In this document: one piece after another, positions 20,971 through 30,990 of the stretch
Layout: every line of letters starts with the position of its first letter
How positions within the stretch are numbered: position 1 is the stretch's first letter
Source: Bacillus luti
GTDB taxonomy: Bacteria; Bacillota; Bacilli; Bacillales; Bacillaceae_G
Length of the DNA: 64,000 nt
Assembly: GCF_001884105.1 (NCBI RefSeq)
Contig: NZ_MACI01000095.1
Span: forward strand, 124,001-188,000
Reading direction: 5' to 3'
Translations under genes and position numbers: made by a program
The notes under the pieces: model-generated
Told to the model about the DNA's origin: nothing
Databases searched by the model: none
Seen by the model: the letters and a program-made list of their open reading frames with translations, nothing else

Positions 20971-22227
20971 TTGAATACAGCGATTGCCTTTATATTAATT
21001 TTCGGTGCACTCGTATTTTTCCATGAGCTAGGGCATCTATATTTCGCAAAAAGAGCAGGTATTTTATGCCGTGAGTTTGCGATTGGTTTTGGTCCGAAAA
21101 TATTCTCATTTGAAAAGAATGAAACGGTGTATACGATTCGATTACTGCCCCTTGGTGGCTATGTAAGAATGGCTGGCGAGGATGCAGATACAGTTGAGTT
21201 AAAGCCTGGGAAAAAGGTTGGCCTTGTATTAAATGAAAAAGACGAAGTTGTAAAATTAGTTTTTGATGGATATGAAAAGTATCCAAATGTTCGCGTTATT
21301 GAAGTGGAACAAGCTGAGTTAGAACATAATTTAACAATTTCGGGCTATGAAGAATACGAGGAGGAGCTTCAAACATTCCGAGTGAATGAAAAGGCTCGTA
21401 TCATTACTGCTGGGGAAGAAATTCAAATTGCTCCGTACAATAGGCAGTTTGGCTCTAAGAAATTAGGTCAACGCGCTTTAACAATCTTTGCGGGTCCTGC
21501 AATGAACTTCATTTTAGCATTTGTTATTTTTGTGATTCTTGGATTTGTACAAGGGGTTCCCGTTGACAAACCAATGGTTGGAAAAGTGATGGAGAATAGT
21601 GCTGCAGAGCAAGCTGGATTAAAAGAAAACGATACAATTCAAGCAATTAATGGGAAAAACACAAGTACATGGAAAGATGTTGTTACCATTGTACGTGAAA
21701 ACCCGAATAAAGAAATTACGTTACAAGTAAAACGTGATAGTGAACAGTTTAATGTGAAAGTAACGCCAACACTTGATAAAGAAGGTAAAGAAGAAGTTGG
21801 TAGAATTGGTGTTTACTCTCCTGTAGAGAAAACAGTGATGGGTTCTATTAAATCAGGTTTTGAACAAACTTATCAGTGGACGAAACTAATTTTTGAGTCT
21901 CTTGTGAAATTAGTAACTGGTCAATTCTCTATTAATGAGTTGTCAGGTCCAGTAGGAATTTATAATCTAACAGATCAAGTTGTAGATTATGGATTTACAC
22001 GTGTATTAAGTTTAGCGGCAGTTTTAAGCATTAACCTTGGTTTATTTAATTTACTACCAGTTCCTGCTTTAGACGGTGGACGTTTGTTCTTCTTCTTAAT
22101 TGAAGCATTACGAGGGAAACCAATTGACCGTCAAAAAGAAGGAATGGTTCACTTTATTGGCTTTGCATTATTAATGTTACTTATGTTAGTTGTAACATGG
22201 AATGACATTCGTAAGTTTTTCTTGTAA
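20971..22227 (+). CDS. rseP: Intramembrane zinc metalloprotease RseP/RasP (site-2 protease)
   Basis: A 418-residue site-2 protease; the B. subtilis homologue cuts anti-sigma factors, FtsL and signal-peptide remnants. I chose TTG 20971, 7 bp after AAAGGTGG; the ATG at 20965 is too close to that site. The zinc motif HELGH lies in the first membrane helix (VFFHELGHLYFAKRAG). A PDZ domain (VMENSAAEQAGLKENDTIQAING) is followed by the second active-site motif NLLPVPALDGGR and further hydrophobic spans. It ends the uppS-cdsA-dxr-rseP run. Confidence 0.96.
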   Translation: MNTAIAFILIFGALVFFHELGHLYFAKRAGILCREFAIGFGPKIFSFEKNETVYTIRLLPLGGYVRMAGEDADTVELKPGKKVGLVLNEKDEVVKLVFDGYEKYPNVRVIEVEQAELEHNLTISGYEEYEEELQTFRVNEKARIITAGEEIQIAPYNRQFGSKKLGQRALTIFAGPAMNFILAFVIFVILGFVQGVPVDKPMVGKVMENSAAEQAGLKENDTIQAINGKNTSTWKDVVTIVRENPNKEITLQVKRDSEQFNVKVTPTLDKEGKEEVGRIGVYSPVEKTVMGSIKSGFEQTYQWTKLIFESLVKLVTGQFSINELSGPVGIYNLTDQVVDYGFTRVLSLAAVLSINLGLFNLLPVPALDGGRLFFFLIEALRGKPIDRQKEGMVHFIGFALLMLLMLVVTWNDIRKFFL

Positions 22228-22266
22228 AATAAAGTGAAACTTATAATGAAATAGAGCTCGTAGAAT

Positions 22267-22301
22267 AAAATCCCTCACCTAACTCGAGGTGAGGGGTTTT
22301 A
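22267..22301 (+). terminator. Intrinsic terminator after rseP
   Basis: Fourteen-bp stem (one G.T pair) AAAATCCCTCACCT (22267-22280) / AGGTGAGGGGTTTT (22287-22300). Confidence 0.88.
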
Positions 22302-22336
22302 CTGCGTGTAAGAGTAAAATGAAGAGGTGCGAATAA

Positions 22337-24037
22337 ATGAAACAAAGTATGGTATTCAGTCCTACATTACGTGAAGTTCCAGCTGATGCTGAAATTAAAA
22401 GTCATCAATTATTACTTCGCGCAGGTTTTATGCGTCAAAATGCTTCTGGTATTTATAGTTTTCTACCATTCGGTTTAAAAGTACTGCATAAGGTAGAACG
22501 TATCGTTCGAGAAGAAATGGAACGTGCAGGAGCTGTAGAGTTATTAATGCCGGCTATGCAAGCAGCAGAACTATGGCAAGAATCAGGTCGTTGGTATTCT
22601 TACGGATCTGAATTAATGCGTATGAAAGATCGTAATGCTCGTGAATTTGCATTAGGAGCTACACACGAGGAAGTAATTACTGATCTTGTACGTGATGAAG
22701 TAAAATCATATAAAAAATTGCCGTTAACATTATATCAAATTCAAACGAAGTTCCGTGATGAACAAAGACCTCGTTTCGGTTTATTACGTGGAAGAGAGTT
22801 TCTAATGAAAGATGCATACTCTTTCCATGCTACACAAGAGAGCTTAGATGAAGTATACGATCGTTTATACAAAGCGTACTCTAATATTTTTGCTCGTTGT
22901 GGTTTGAATTTCCGTGCAGTCATTGCTGATTCTGGAGCAATGGGCGGAAAAGATACACATGAATTTATGGTATTATCTGAAGTCGGTGAAGATACTATTG
23001 CATACTCTGATACATCTAATTATGCAGCGAACATCGAAATGGCTCCAGTTGTAGCTACGTATACGAAGAGTGACGAAGCAGAAAAAGCACTTGAAAAAGT
23101 AGCAACACCAGACCAAAAAGCAATTGAAGAAGTATCTGCATTCTTAAACATTGAAGCTGACAAGTGTATTAAGTCTATGGTATTTAAAGTAGATGAGAAA
23201 TTAGTAGTGGTACTTGTTCGTGGTGATCATGAAGTAAACGATGTAAAAGTGAAAAATGTATACGGTGCTTCAGTTGTTGAGCTTGCCTCTCATGAAGAAG
23301 TAAAACAACTATTAAATTGTGAAGTTGGTTCATTAGGACCGATTGGTGTAACAGGTGATATCGAAATTATCGCTGACCATGCTGTAGCATCAATTGTCAA
23401 CGGATGCTCAGGAGCGAACGAAGAAGGATTCCATTATGTAAATGTAAATCCAGAACGTGACTTTAAAGTAAGTCAATATACAGATTTACGCTTCATTCAA
23501 GAAGGAGACCAATCTCCAGACGGAAACGGAACAATTCTTTTCGCACGCGGAATTGAAGTTGGTCATGTATTCAAATTAGGAACTCGTTATAGTGAAGCAA
23601 TGAACGCAACGTTCCTAGATGAAAACGGGAAAACACAACCACTTATTATGGGTTGTTACGGTATCGGTGTATCTCGTACAGTGGCAGCAATTGCAGAGCA
23701 GTTTAATGATGAGAGCGGTTTAGTTTGGCCTAAAGCTGTCGCGCCGTTCCATGTGCATGTAATTCCAGTGAACATGAAATCTGATGCACAACGTGAAATG
23801 GGTGAAAGTATATACAGCTCATTACAAGAGCAAGGTTATGAAGTATTATTAGATGACCGTGCAGAACGTGCAGGTGTTAAATTTGCAGATGCAGATTTAT
23901 TCGGCCTTCCAGTTCGTGTTACAGTTGGTAAAAAAGCAGACGAAGGTATTGTAGAAGTGAAAGTACGTGCTACAGGCGAGTCTGAAGAAGTGAAAGTAGA
24001 AGAACTTCAAACATATATTGCTAATATTTTAAAATAA
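22337..24037 (+). CDS. proS: Prolyl-tRNA synthetase (bacterial type)
   Basis: A 566-residue class II aminoacyl-tRNA synthetase of the ProS type with a YbaK-like editing insertion. Class II motif 1 is around [15 protein letters not shown], motif 2 in [21 protein letters not shown] and motif 3 in [17 protein letters not shown]. The insertion spans about residues 230-390 ([23 protein letters not shown]...). A C-terminal anticodon-binding domain follows (HVIPVNM...[12 protein letters not shown]). Only 36 bp separate it from the rseP terminator, too short for a T-box leader. Confidence 0.97.
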   Translation: MKQSMVFSPTLREVPADAEIKSHQLLLRAGFMRQNASGIYSFLPFGLKVLHKVERIVREEMERAGAVELLMPAMQAAELWQESGRWYSYGSELMRMKDRNAREFALGATHEEVITDLVRDEVKSYKKLPLTLYQIQTKFRDEQRPRFGLLRGREFLMKDAYSFHATQESLDEVYDRLYKAYSNIFARCGLNFRAVIADSGAMGGKDTHEFMVLSEVGEDTIAYSDTSNYAANIEMAPVVATYTKSDEAEKALEKVATPDQKAIEEVSAFLNIEADKCIKSMVFKVDEKLVVVLVRGDHEVNDVKVKNVYGASVVELASHEEVKQLLNCEVGSLGPIGVTGDIEIIADHAVASIVNGCSGANEEGFHYVNVNPERDFKVSQYTDLRFIQEGDQSPDGNGTILFARGIEVGHVFKLGTRYSEAMNATFLDENGKTQPLIMGCYGIGVSRTVAAIAEQFNDESGLVWPKAVAPFHVHVIPVNMKSDAQREMGESIYSSLQEQGYEVLLDDRAERAGVKFADADLFGLPVRVTVGKKADEGIVEVKVRATGESEEVKVEELQTYIANILK

Positions 24038-24041
24038 GAAG

Positions 24042-24072
24042 AGGTACCTCGTAATGAGGTACCTTCTCTTTC
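24042..24072 (+). terminator. Intrinsic terminator after proS
   Basis: AGGTACCTC (24042-24050) / GAGGTACCT (24056-24064), then TCTCTTTCTTT. Confidence 0.75.
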
Positions 24073-24133
24073 TTTGTAAACGTATTTTGTAAAAGAAGAA
24101 GGTAGAAATCTTTCTTTGTAGTACGTTTCAATT

Positions 24134-24139
24134 TATAAT
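24134..24139 (+). promoter_or_regulatory. Possible -10 element of a polC promoter
   Basis: A consensus TATAAT lies 23 bp before the polC ATG. The upstream region at 17-18 bp spacing has no good -35, so this is weakly supported. Confidence 0.3.
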
Positions 24140-24161
24140 AGCAAATGGAAGGAGAGTGCTT

Positions 24162-27100
24162 ATGTCTTTAACAAATGAACAACAAGAGCGATTTCAAATT
24201 TTGCTCCAGCAGTTGCAAATACCAGAAGACCTTATAAATCAATATTTACATGGCGGTGGTATTGAAAAGCTAGTTATCGATAAAGCAAATAAAAGTTGGC
24301 ATTTTGACTTACAAGTGCCACGTATTTTGCCAACAGAATTATATGAATTGCTAGAAACAAAGCTTAAGCAATCATTTTCTCATATTGCAAGAACAACATT
24401 TGCATTAGAAACAGAGAATAAACAATTTACAGAAGAAGAAGTGAGGGCGTATTGGCCACTTTGTACGGAACGAATTACATTTTCACCTATGTTTGCGTAC
24501 TTAAAAAAACAACTTCCACAAGTGAATGGCGTGAAGTTGCTAATAAATGTGAATAATGAGCTAGAATCTACTGCTCTAAAGAAAAACGTTGCGAAACCAG
24601 TAGGTGAACAATATGAAGCTTTTGGATTTCCACGTTTTCAGTTAGACACACATATAAAACAAAATGTAGAAGAAATGCAAAAGTTTCGTGAGCAAACGCA
24701 GCAAGAAGACCGCGAGCGTGTTATACAAGCTATGGAAGAAATGGCGAAGAAGCAAGCTGAAGAAAGCAGCGTTGTGCATGAAGGACCGATTACACTCGGG
24801 TATCTGATTAAGCCAGATGAAGAGATTACACCGATGCGAGAAATTCAAGATGAAGAAAGAAGAAAAACGGTTCAAGGATATGTCTTCCATGTGGAAACAA
24901 AAGAGCTTCGTAGTGGACGTACGTTATTAACGTTAAAAATAACGGATTATACAGATTCTATTATGATCAAAATGTTCTCACGTGATAAAGAAGATATTCC
25001 AATGCTACAATCCTTGAAAAAAGGAATGTGGGTGAAGGCTCGTGGTTCTGTCCAAAATGATACATTCGTTCGAGATCTAGTAATGATTGCAAATGATATT
25101 AATGAAATAACAGGACCGTCTCGTAAAGATAAAGCGCCAGAAGGCGAAAAACGTGTAGAGCTGCACCTTCATACTCCAATGAGTCAAATGGATGCTGTTA
25201 CGCCTGTCTCTAAGCTTGTTGCCCAAGCAGGGAAATGGGGGCATGAGGCTATTGCGGTTACAGACCATGCTGTTGCTCAGTCTTTCCCGGAAGCATACTC
25301 TGCGGGTAAAAAGGCTGGGGTTAAAGTTATATACGGTGTAGAGGCAAATTTAGTTAATGATGGTGTACCGATAGCATATAACGAAGCGCATCGTTTACTG
25401 GCAGAGGAAACGTATGTTGTTTTTGACGTTGAGACGACAGGGTTATCAGCTGTGTACGATACAGTTATTGAGTTGGCGGCTGTAAAAGTAAAAGGTGGCG
25501 AAATTATTGACCGCTTTGAATCTTTCGCAAATCCACATCAACCACTATCGGCGACGATTATTGAATTAACAGGTATAACAGATGATATGTTAACAGATGC
25601 TCCAGAAGTGGATGAAGTGTTTAAAAAGTTTGAGGAATGGATGGGCGACCATACACTTGTTGCTCATAACGCAAGCTTCGATATGGGCTTCATTAACGTA
25701 GGATTTAAAAAGGCGGGGCTAGAAAAAACGAATAACCCAGTTATTGATACGTTAGAACTTGCACGATTCTTATTCCCAGAAATGAAAAATCATCGATTAA
25801 ATACGATGTGTAAAAAGCTTGATATTGAATTAACGCAACATCACCGTGCGATTTATGATACTGAAGCAACGGGATATTTACTTGTGAAAATGTTAAAAGA
25901 TGTGATTGAAAAAGGTTTTGAATATCACGATCAATTAAATGATAGCATGGGACAAGGGGATGCATATAAACGTGGACGTCCAAGTCATATGACATTACTT
26001 GCTACATCAGACGTTGGATTGAAAAATTTATACAAACTTGTTTCTTATTCTCATCTGAATTACTTTTACCGTGTACCACGTGTACCAAGGTCACTATTAA
26101 AAAAATACCGTGAAGGAATTTTAGTAGGAACAGCTTGCGATAAAGGTGAAGTGTTTGAGGCAATGATGCAAAAAGCTCCAGAAGAGGTAGAAGAAATTGC
26201 GCAGTTCTATGATTACATTGAGGTAATGCCTCCAGAGGTGTTACGTCATTTAGTAGAACGTGAGCTTGTTCGAGATGAGGGGCAATTAAAAACAATTATT
26301 TCTAACTTAGTAAAACTAGGTGAGACGTTAGATAAACCAGTTGTCGCTACAGGAAACGTGCATTATTTAGATCAAGAGGATGCAATGTATCGCAAAATTT
26401 TAGTCAGCTCGCAGGGTGGAGCTAATCCATTAAATCGACATTCGTTACCGCCTGTACATTTCCGTACAACAGATGAAATGTTAGAGTGTTTCTCATTCTT
26501 AGGTGAAGATACAGCGAAAGAAATTGTTGTCACGAATACACAAAAAATTGCATCATTAATTGGCGATGTTCATCCAGTAAAAGATGATCTATACACACCG
26601 AAAATTGAAGGTGCAGATGATGAAACGCGTGATATGAGTTATGAAATGGCGCGTAGCATTTATGGTGAAGAGCTACCTGAAATTGTAGAAGCGCGTTTAG
26701 AAAAAGAATTGAAAAGTATTATTGGACACGGATTCGCCGTAATTTATTTAATTTCACATAAGCTTGTGAAAAAATCGTTAGTAGACGGATATTTAGTAGG
26801 TTCGCGTGGATCGGTAGGTTCATCATTCGTAGCAACGATGATGGAAATTACAGAGGTAAACCCATTACCACCACATTATGTATGTCCGAAGTGTAAGCAA
26901 TCCGAATTCTTTAATGATGGTTCTGTAGGTTCTGGTTTTGACTTGCCAGATAAAAGTTGTCCAACATGTAATGTTCCTTATGTAAAAGATGGACATGACA
27001 TTCCGTTCGAAACGTTCCTAGGATTTAAAGGAGATAAGGTACCCGATATCGATTTGAACTTCTCTGGAGAATACCAACCACGTGCCCATAACTATACGAA

Positions 27101-28463
27101 AGTACTGTTCGGTGAAGATTATGTATATCGTGCAGGAACGATTGGTACAGTTGCAGAGAAAACGGCTTATGGATATGTAAAAGGTTATGCAAATGATCAT
27201 AACTTAACGATTCGCAATGCAGAGATTGACCGCTTAGTAGCAGGATGTACCGGTGTAAAACGTACAACCGGACAGCATCCAGGTGGTATTATCGTTGTGC
27301 CAGATTACATGGACATCTTTGATTTCTCACCAATACAGTTTCCGGCAGATTCAATAGGGGCTGAGTGGAGAACGACACACTTTGATTTCCACTCGATTCA
27401 TGATAACTTATTGAAACTTGATATACTAGGACACGATGACCCGACAGTTATTCGTATGTTACAAGATTTAAGTGGTATTGATCCGAAAACAATCCCAACG
27501 GACGATCCGGAAGTAATGAAAATTTTCTCTGGCCCAGAATCGTTAGGCGTAACGGAAGAACAAATTAACTGTAAAACAGGTACACTTGGTATACCAGAGT
27601 TTGGTACGAAATTCGTAAGACAGATGTTAGAAGAGACAAAACCTACGACATTCTCAGAGTTAGTGCAGATTTCTGGACTATCACATGGTACGGACGTATG
27701 GCTCGGTAATGCAAACGAGTTAATTTATAACGGTACATGTACGCTGAGTGAAGTTATTGGTTGTCGTGATGACATCATGGTATATTTAATCTATCAAGGT
27801 TTAGACCCATCATTAGCTTTCAAAATCATGGAGTCGGTACGTAAAGGTAAAGGTGTACCAGAAGAATGGGAAGAGGACATGAAAAGTAATAACGTACCAG
27901 GTTGGTATATTGATTCATGTAAGAAAATCAAGTACATGTTCCCAAAAGCCCATGCGGCTGCTTACGTACTTATGGCTGTACGTATTGCATACTTTAAAGT
28001 GCATTTCGCGCTTCTATTCTATGCGGCTTACTTTACAGTTCGTGCAGATGACTTTGATGTAGAGGCGATGGCGAAAGGCTCGGCATCTATACGTGTGAGA
28101 ATTGATGAAATTGCGCAAAAGGGACTCGATGCTGCGCCAAAAGAGAAGAGTTTATTAACAGTACTAGAAATGACACTTGAAATGTGTGAACGTGGATACT
28201 CATTCCAAAAGGTTGATTTATACCGCTCACATGCAACAGAATTTATTATTGATGGCGACTCATTAATTCCTCCATTTAATGCAGTGCCTGGTCTAGGTAC
28301 GAACGCTGCTTTAAGTATTGTAGAAGCACGTAAAAATGGCGACTTCTTATCAAAAGAAGACTTACAGCAACGCAGTAAGGTTTCGAAAACGATAATTGAG
28401 TATTTAGATAGTCAAGGTTGCTTAGGAGATTTGCCGGATCAAAACCAGTTATCACTGTTCTAA
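24162..28463 (+). CDS. polC: DNA polymerase III alpha subunit PolC (Gram-positive type)
   Basis: A 1433-residue replicative polymerase. I chose ATG 24162, with AAGGAGAG immediately upstream; a GTG at 24156 overlaps that site. Domains in order: N-terminal region; OB fold (about 235-320, [19 protein letters not shown]); PHP domain interrupted by the exonuclease (from about 331, [16 protein letters not shown]); DEDDh 3'-5' exonuclease with FDVETTG (about 417), HNASFD and YDTEA; the zinc site CPKCKQ...CPTC; palm motif [12 protein letters not shown] (about 958-969); and the C-terminal helix-hairpin-helix region. It appears to be a monocistron. Confidence 0.98.
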   Translation: MSLTNEQQERFQILLQQLQIPEDLINQYLHGGGIEKLVIDKANKSWHFDLQVPRILPTELYELLETKLKQSFSHIARTTFALETENKQFTEEEVRAYWPLCTERITFSPMFAYLKKQLPQVNGVKLLINVNNELESTALKKNVAKPVGEQYEAFGFPRFQLDTHIKQNVEEMQKFREQTQQEDRERVIQAMEEMAKKQAEESSVVHEGPITLGYLIKPDEEITPMREIQDEERRKTVQGYVFHVETKELRSGRTLLTLKITDYTDSIMIKMFSRDKEDIPMLQSLKKGMWVKARGSVQNDTFVRDLVMIANDINEITGPSRKDKAPEGEKRVELHLHTPMSQMDAVTPVSKLVAQAGKWGHEAIAVTDHAVAQSFPEAYSAGKKAGVKVIYGVEANLVNDGVPIAYNEAHRLLAEETYVVFDVETTGLSAVYDTVIELAAVKVKGGEIIDRFESFANPHQPLSATIIELTGITDDMLTDAPEVDEVFKKFEEWMGDHTLVAHNASFDMGFINVGFKKAGLEKTNNPVIDTLELARFLFPEMKNHRLNTMCKKLDIELTQHHRAIYDTEATGYLLVKMLKDVIEKGFEYHDQLNDSMGQGDAYKRGRPSHMTLLATSDVGLKNLYKLVSYSHLNYFYRVPRVPRSLLKKYREGILVGTACDKGEVFEAMMQKAPEEVEEIAQFYDYIEVMPPEVLRHLVERELVRDEGQLKTIISNLVKLGETLDKPVVATGNVHYLDQEDAMYRKILVSSQGGANPLNRHSLPPVHFRTTDEMLECFSFLGEDTAKEIVVTNTQKIASLIGDVHPVKDDLYTPKIEGADDETRDMSYEMARSIYGEELPEIVEARLEKELKSIIGHGFAVIYLISHKLVKKSLVDGYLVGSRGSVGSSFVATMMEITEVNPLPPHYVCPKCKQSEFFNDGSVGSGFDLPDKSCPTCNVPYVKDGHDIPFETFLGFKGDKVPDIDLNFSGEYQPRAHNYTKVLFGEDYVYRAGTIGTVAEKTAYGYVKGYANDHNLTIRNAEIDRLVAGCTGVKRTTGQHPGGIIVVPDYMDIFDFSPIQFPADSIGAEWRTTHFDFHSIHDNLLKLDILGHDDPTVIRMLQDLSGIDPKTIPTDDPEVMKIFSGPESLGVTEEQINCKTGTLGIPEFGTKFVRQMLEETKPTTFSELVQISGLSHGTDVWLGNANELIYNGTCTLSEVIGCRDDIMVYLIYQGLDPSLAFKIMESVRKGKGVPEEWEEDMKSNNVPGWYIDSCKKIKYMFPKAHAAAYVLMAVRIAYFKVHFALLFYAAYFTVRADDFDVEAMAKGSASIRVRIDEIAQKGLDAAPKEKSLLTVLEMTLEMCERGYSFQKVDLYRSHATEFIIDGDSLIPPFNAVPGLGTNAALSIVEARKNGDFLSKEDLQQRSKVSKTIIEYLDSQGCLGDLPDQNQLSLF

Positions 28464-28479
28464 TAGGTAGGAAAAGTCT

Positions 28480-28508
28480 TTGCAAATCAACATTTGCTAT
28501 GGTATACT
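28480..28508 (+). promoter_or_regulatory. Strong sigma-A promoter upstream of rimP operon
   Basis: TTGCAA (28480-28485), exactly 17 bp, TATACT (28503-28508), with extended -10 TGG at 28500-28502. The predicted start is near 28515, 280 nt before rimP. Confidence 0.7.
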
Positions 28509-28547
28509 ATTAACCGAGATAACCATGTCATGTATATTGTGTGAAAA

Positions 28548-28575
28548 AAAGAGTGGGGAAACCCACTCTTTCGTG
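28548..28575 (+). terminator. Leader hairpin 1 (terminator-like) upstream of rimP
   Basis: Perfect 10-bp stem AAAGAGTGGG (28548-28557) / CCCACTCTTT (28562-28571) closed by a GAAA tetraloop. The U tract is short (TTTCGTGTT). It lies about 35 nt after the predicted start. Confidence 0.6.
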
Positions 28576-28660
28576 TTACTATCTACGTTTTATTGATGTA
28601 GAGAGGTAAGAAATTTCTGTCGTATATACATATTTTGTTACAAGTTTTACTTCTTAAATT

Positions 28661-28669
28661 TGGTAATAC
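28661..28669 (+). promoter_or_regulatory. Possible second promoter of the rimP operon (TGGTAATAC)
   Basis: An extended -10-like TGG-TAATAC sits inside the leader with no convincing -35. It shares GGTAATACTA with sites upstream of rpsB and pnp. Confidence 0.3.
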
Positions 28670-28682
28670 TAAGACAGATATT

Positions 28683-28709
28683 CCCTGCTTAACGGCAGGG
28701 GCTTTTGTT
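28683..28709 (+). terminator. Leader hairpin 2, weak attenuator upstream of rimP
   Basis: CCCTGC (28683-28688) / GCAGGG (28695-28700), loop TTAACG, followed by an interrupted U tract (GCTTTTGTT). Short stem plus broken U tract fits a factor-dependent (NusA-type) intrinsic terminator. Confidence 0.55.
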
Positions 28710-28731
28710 AGCTAACGAGAAAGAATAAGAT

Positions 28732-28760
28732 AGACCGTTCTATGGACGGAGTCTTTTCTT
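28732..28760 (+). terminator. Leader hairpin 3 upstream of rimP
   Basis: AGACCGT (28732-28738) pairs with ACGGAGTCT (28746-28754) with a 2-nt bulge, then TTTCTTG. It is the third terminator-like element in the 332-bp polC-rimP gap, which holds no convincing coding region. Confidence 0.4.
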
Positions 28761-28795
28761 GTAAATGGTACATGGCGGCAGGAAGGAGGCTGTTT

Positions 28796-29266
28796 ATGGA
28801 TAAGAAAGTCACAGAAGTTGTAGAAGCATTTGCGCAGCCGATCGTTGAAGAGTTAAATCTTGAACTTGTAGATGTAGAGTATGTGAAAGAAGGACAAGAC
28901 TGGTTCTTACGCGTATTCATCGATTCTGAAAAGGGAGTCGACATTGAAGAATGCGGTGCGGTAAGTGAACGTTTAAGCGAAGCTTTAGATAAAGAGGATC
29001 CAATTCCTCATCTTTACTTTTTGGATGTATCATCTCCTGGAGCGGAACGCCCATTAAAGAAAGAGAAAGACTTCCAGCAAGCGGTAGGAAAACAAGTGGC
29101 AATTAAAACATATGAGCCGATTGACGGTGAAAAAATGTTTGAAGGCAAACTGCTTTCTTACGATGGTACAACAATAACATTATTATTAACAATTAAAACA
29201 CGTAAAAAAGAAATCCAAATTCCAATGGATAAAGTTGCAAATGCGCGACTTGCTGTTACGTTTTAG
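28796..29266 (+). CDS. rimP: Ribosome maturation factor RimP
   Basis: A 156-residue factor for 30S maturation (YlxS in B. subtilis). I chose ATG 28796 ([33 protein letters not shown]) with the strong AAGGAGG about 8 bp upstream; earlier in-frame starts fall within the hairpin leader. The N-terminal RimP fold ([28 protein letters not shown]), the [11 protein letters not shown] motif and the C-terminal SH3-like domain are visible. It heads the conserved rimP-nusA-ylxR-ylxQ-infB-ylxP-rbfA operon. Confidence 0.97.
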   Translation: MDKKVTEVVEAFAQPIVEELNLELVDVEYVKEGQDWFLRVFIDSEKGVDIEECGAVSERLSEALDKEDPIPHLYFLDVSSPGAERPLKKEKDFQQAVGKQVAIKTYEPIDGEKMFEGKLLSYDGTTITLLLTIKTRKKEIQIPMDKVANARLAVTF

Positions 29267-29283
29267 TTAGAAGGGGGATCTTC

Positions 29284-30390
29284 ATGAGCACTGAGTTGTT
29301 AGATGCCTTGCTCGTATTAGAGTCAGAAAAAGGAATTAGCAAAGATATTATTATTGATGCGATTGAAGCAGCGTTAATCTCTGCTTATAAGCGCAATTTT
29401 AATCAAGCACAAAACGTTCGTGTGAGCTTTAACCCAGAAGTGGGAACAATTCAAGTTTTAGCACGTAAAGACGTAGTAGATAATGTGTTTGATCCACGTC
29501 TTGAAATTTCTGTAGAGGAAGCAAGACAAATTAATCCAAACTACCAAGATGGTGACGTACTAGAAATCGAAGTAACACCAAAAGATTTCGGTCGTATTGC
29601 AGCACAAACTGCTAAACAAGTTGTAACACAAAGAGTGCGTGAAGCAGAGCGCGGTGTTATTTACTCTGAGTTTAGTGACCGTGAAGAAGATATTATGGTT
29701 GGTATTGTACAACGTCAAGATGCTCGTTTCATCTATGTAAGCTTAGGGAAAGTAGAAGCTTTATTACCTGTAAGTGAGCAAATGCCTAATGAGCAATACA
29801 AACCACATGATCGTATTCGCGTATTCATTACGAAAGTAGAAAAAACAACAAAAGGACCACAAATTTACGTATCACGTACACATCCTGGTCTTTTAAAACG
29901 TTTATTCGAAATGGAAGTTCCTGAAATTTATGATGGAACGGTAGAGATTCGTTCTGTAGCACGTGAAGCTGGCGATCGTTCTAAAATCTCTGTATATGCA
30001 GAGAACATTGACGTGGATCCAGTAGGTTCTTGTGTAGGACCGAAAGGACAACGTGTACAACGCATTGTAGACGAATTAAAAGGTGAAAAAATTGACATCG
30101 TTCGCTGGTCAAATGATCCAGTTGAATATGTTGCAAATGCTTTAAGCCCATCACAAGTTGTTAAAGTGCTTGTAGATGAAGAAGAAAAAGCGACAACTGT
30201 TGTTGTTCCAGACCACCAGCTATCATTAGCTATCGGTAAGCGTGGACAAAATGCGCGTCTTGCGGCTAAATTAACAGGCTGGAAAATTGATATTAAGAGT
30301 GAGTCTGATGCGAAACAACTTGGTATTGTAACAGAAGAAGATAGCGTAATCGCATTCGGATTCGATTCTGTTGAAGACGAAATCGAATAG
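29284..30390 (+). CDS. nusA: Transcription termination/antitermination factor NusA
   Basis: A 368-residue RNA-polymerase-binding factor promoting pausing and termination. The N-terminal RNAP-binding domain (about 1-125) is followed by S1 (about 135-200, GIVQRQDARFIYVSLGKVEALLP), KH1 (GSCVGPKGQRVQRI) and KH2 (LAIGKRGQNARLAAKLTGW). The length matches Firmicutes NusA, which lacks the C-terminal AR repeats of E. coli. It lies 17 bp after rimP. The hairpin-rich leader of the operon is consistent with NusA acting on its own expression. Confidence 0.98.
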   Translation: MSTELLDALLVLESEKGISKDIIIDAIEAALISAYKRNFNQAQNVRVSFNPEVGTIQVLARKDVVDNVFDPRLEISVEEARQINPNYQDGDVLEIEVTPKDFGRIAAQTAKQVVTQRVREAERGVIYSEFSDREEDIMVGIVQRQDARFIYVSLGKVEALLPVSEQMPNEQYKPHDRIRVFITKVEKTTKGPQIYVSRTHPGLLKRLFEMEVPEIYDGTVEIRSVAREAGDRSKISVYAENIDVDPVGSCVGPKGQRVQRIVDELKGEKIDIVRWSNDPVEYVANALSPSQVVKVLVDEEEKATTVVVPDHQLSLAIGKRGQNARLAAKLTGWKIDIKSESDAKQLGIVTEEDSVIAFGFDSVEDEIE

Positions 30391-30401
30391 AGGTGATGAG
30401 T

Positions 30402-30674
30402 ATGAGCAATCGAAAAGTTCCGTTACGAAAATGTGTTGCGACGCAAGAAATGAAATCAAAACGAGAGCTCGTTCGCATTGTTCGTTCCAAAGAGGGAGAA
30501 GTGTCCATTGATTTAACTGGAAAAAAATCAGGACGAGGTGCATACTTGTCAAAAGATAAAGAAAGCATTCTTCAAGCTCAAAAGAAAAATGTTTTGGAAC
30601 ATCATCTAAAAGCGAAAATCGACGGTTCTCTATACGAAGAGCTTCTTGAGCTTGTTGAGAAGGAGTCGAAATAA
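30402..30674 (+). CDS. ylxR: YlxR family RNA-binding protein
   Basis: A 90-residue basic protein of the DUF448/YlxR family. I chose ATG 30402 with GAGGTG 6 bp upstream. Typical motifs are RKVPLRKCVATQEM, the conserved KRELVRIVRSKEGEVSIDLTGKKSGRGAYLS block, and a lysine-rich C terminus. The B. subtilis homologue has been linked to RNase P modulation. It is always between nusA and the L7Ae-like gene in this operon, which suggests an RNA-related role. Confidence 0.92.
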   Translation: MSNRKVPLRKCVATQEMKSKRELVRIVRSKEGEVSIDLTGKKSGRGAYLSKDKESILQAQKKNVLEHHLKAKIDGSLYEELLELVEKESK

Positions 30675-30986
30675 GTGTCCGATTGGAAATCGTTTTTAGG
30701 ACTAGCAAACCGGGCCCGAAAACTTATTTCGGGTGAAGAACTCGTTTTAAAAGAAGTACGAAGTGGCAAAGCAAAGCTTGTATTGCTATCTGAAGATGCG
30801 TCAGCAAATACTACAAAACGCATCACGGATAAAACGACGTATTACAACGTACCAATGAGAAAGGTCGAAAATCGACAACAATTAGGGCATGCGATTGGGA
30901 GAGATGAGCGAGTCGTTGTAGCTGTGTTAGATGAAGGCTTTGCGAAAAAGCTGCGTAGCATGCTCGATACAAATTACCGGGGGTGA
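30675..30986 (+). CDS. ylxQ: L7Ae-family K-turn RNA-binding protein YlxQ
   Basis: A 103-residue L7Ae/L30e/S12e/Gadd45-fold protein. It begins at GTG 30675 directly after the ylxR stop codon (zero spacing) and uses AAGGAG inside ylxR. Family features are [37 protein letters not shown] (about 6-42) and [18 protein letters not shown]. The B. subtilis homologue binds kink-turn RNA. The gene is 4 bp from infB. Its cellular role is unsettled. Confidence 0.93.
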   Translation: MSDWKSFLGLANRARKLISGEELVLKEVRSGKAKLVLLSEDASANTTKRITDKTTYYNVPMRKVENRQQLGHAIGRDERVVVAVLDEGFAKKLRSMLDTNYRG

Positions 30987-30990
30987 AGGT

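Noticed and set aside
22228-22336. T-box leader before proS
   Set aside because: Only about 36 bp lie between the rseP terminator and proS; no Specifier or T-box sequence.
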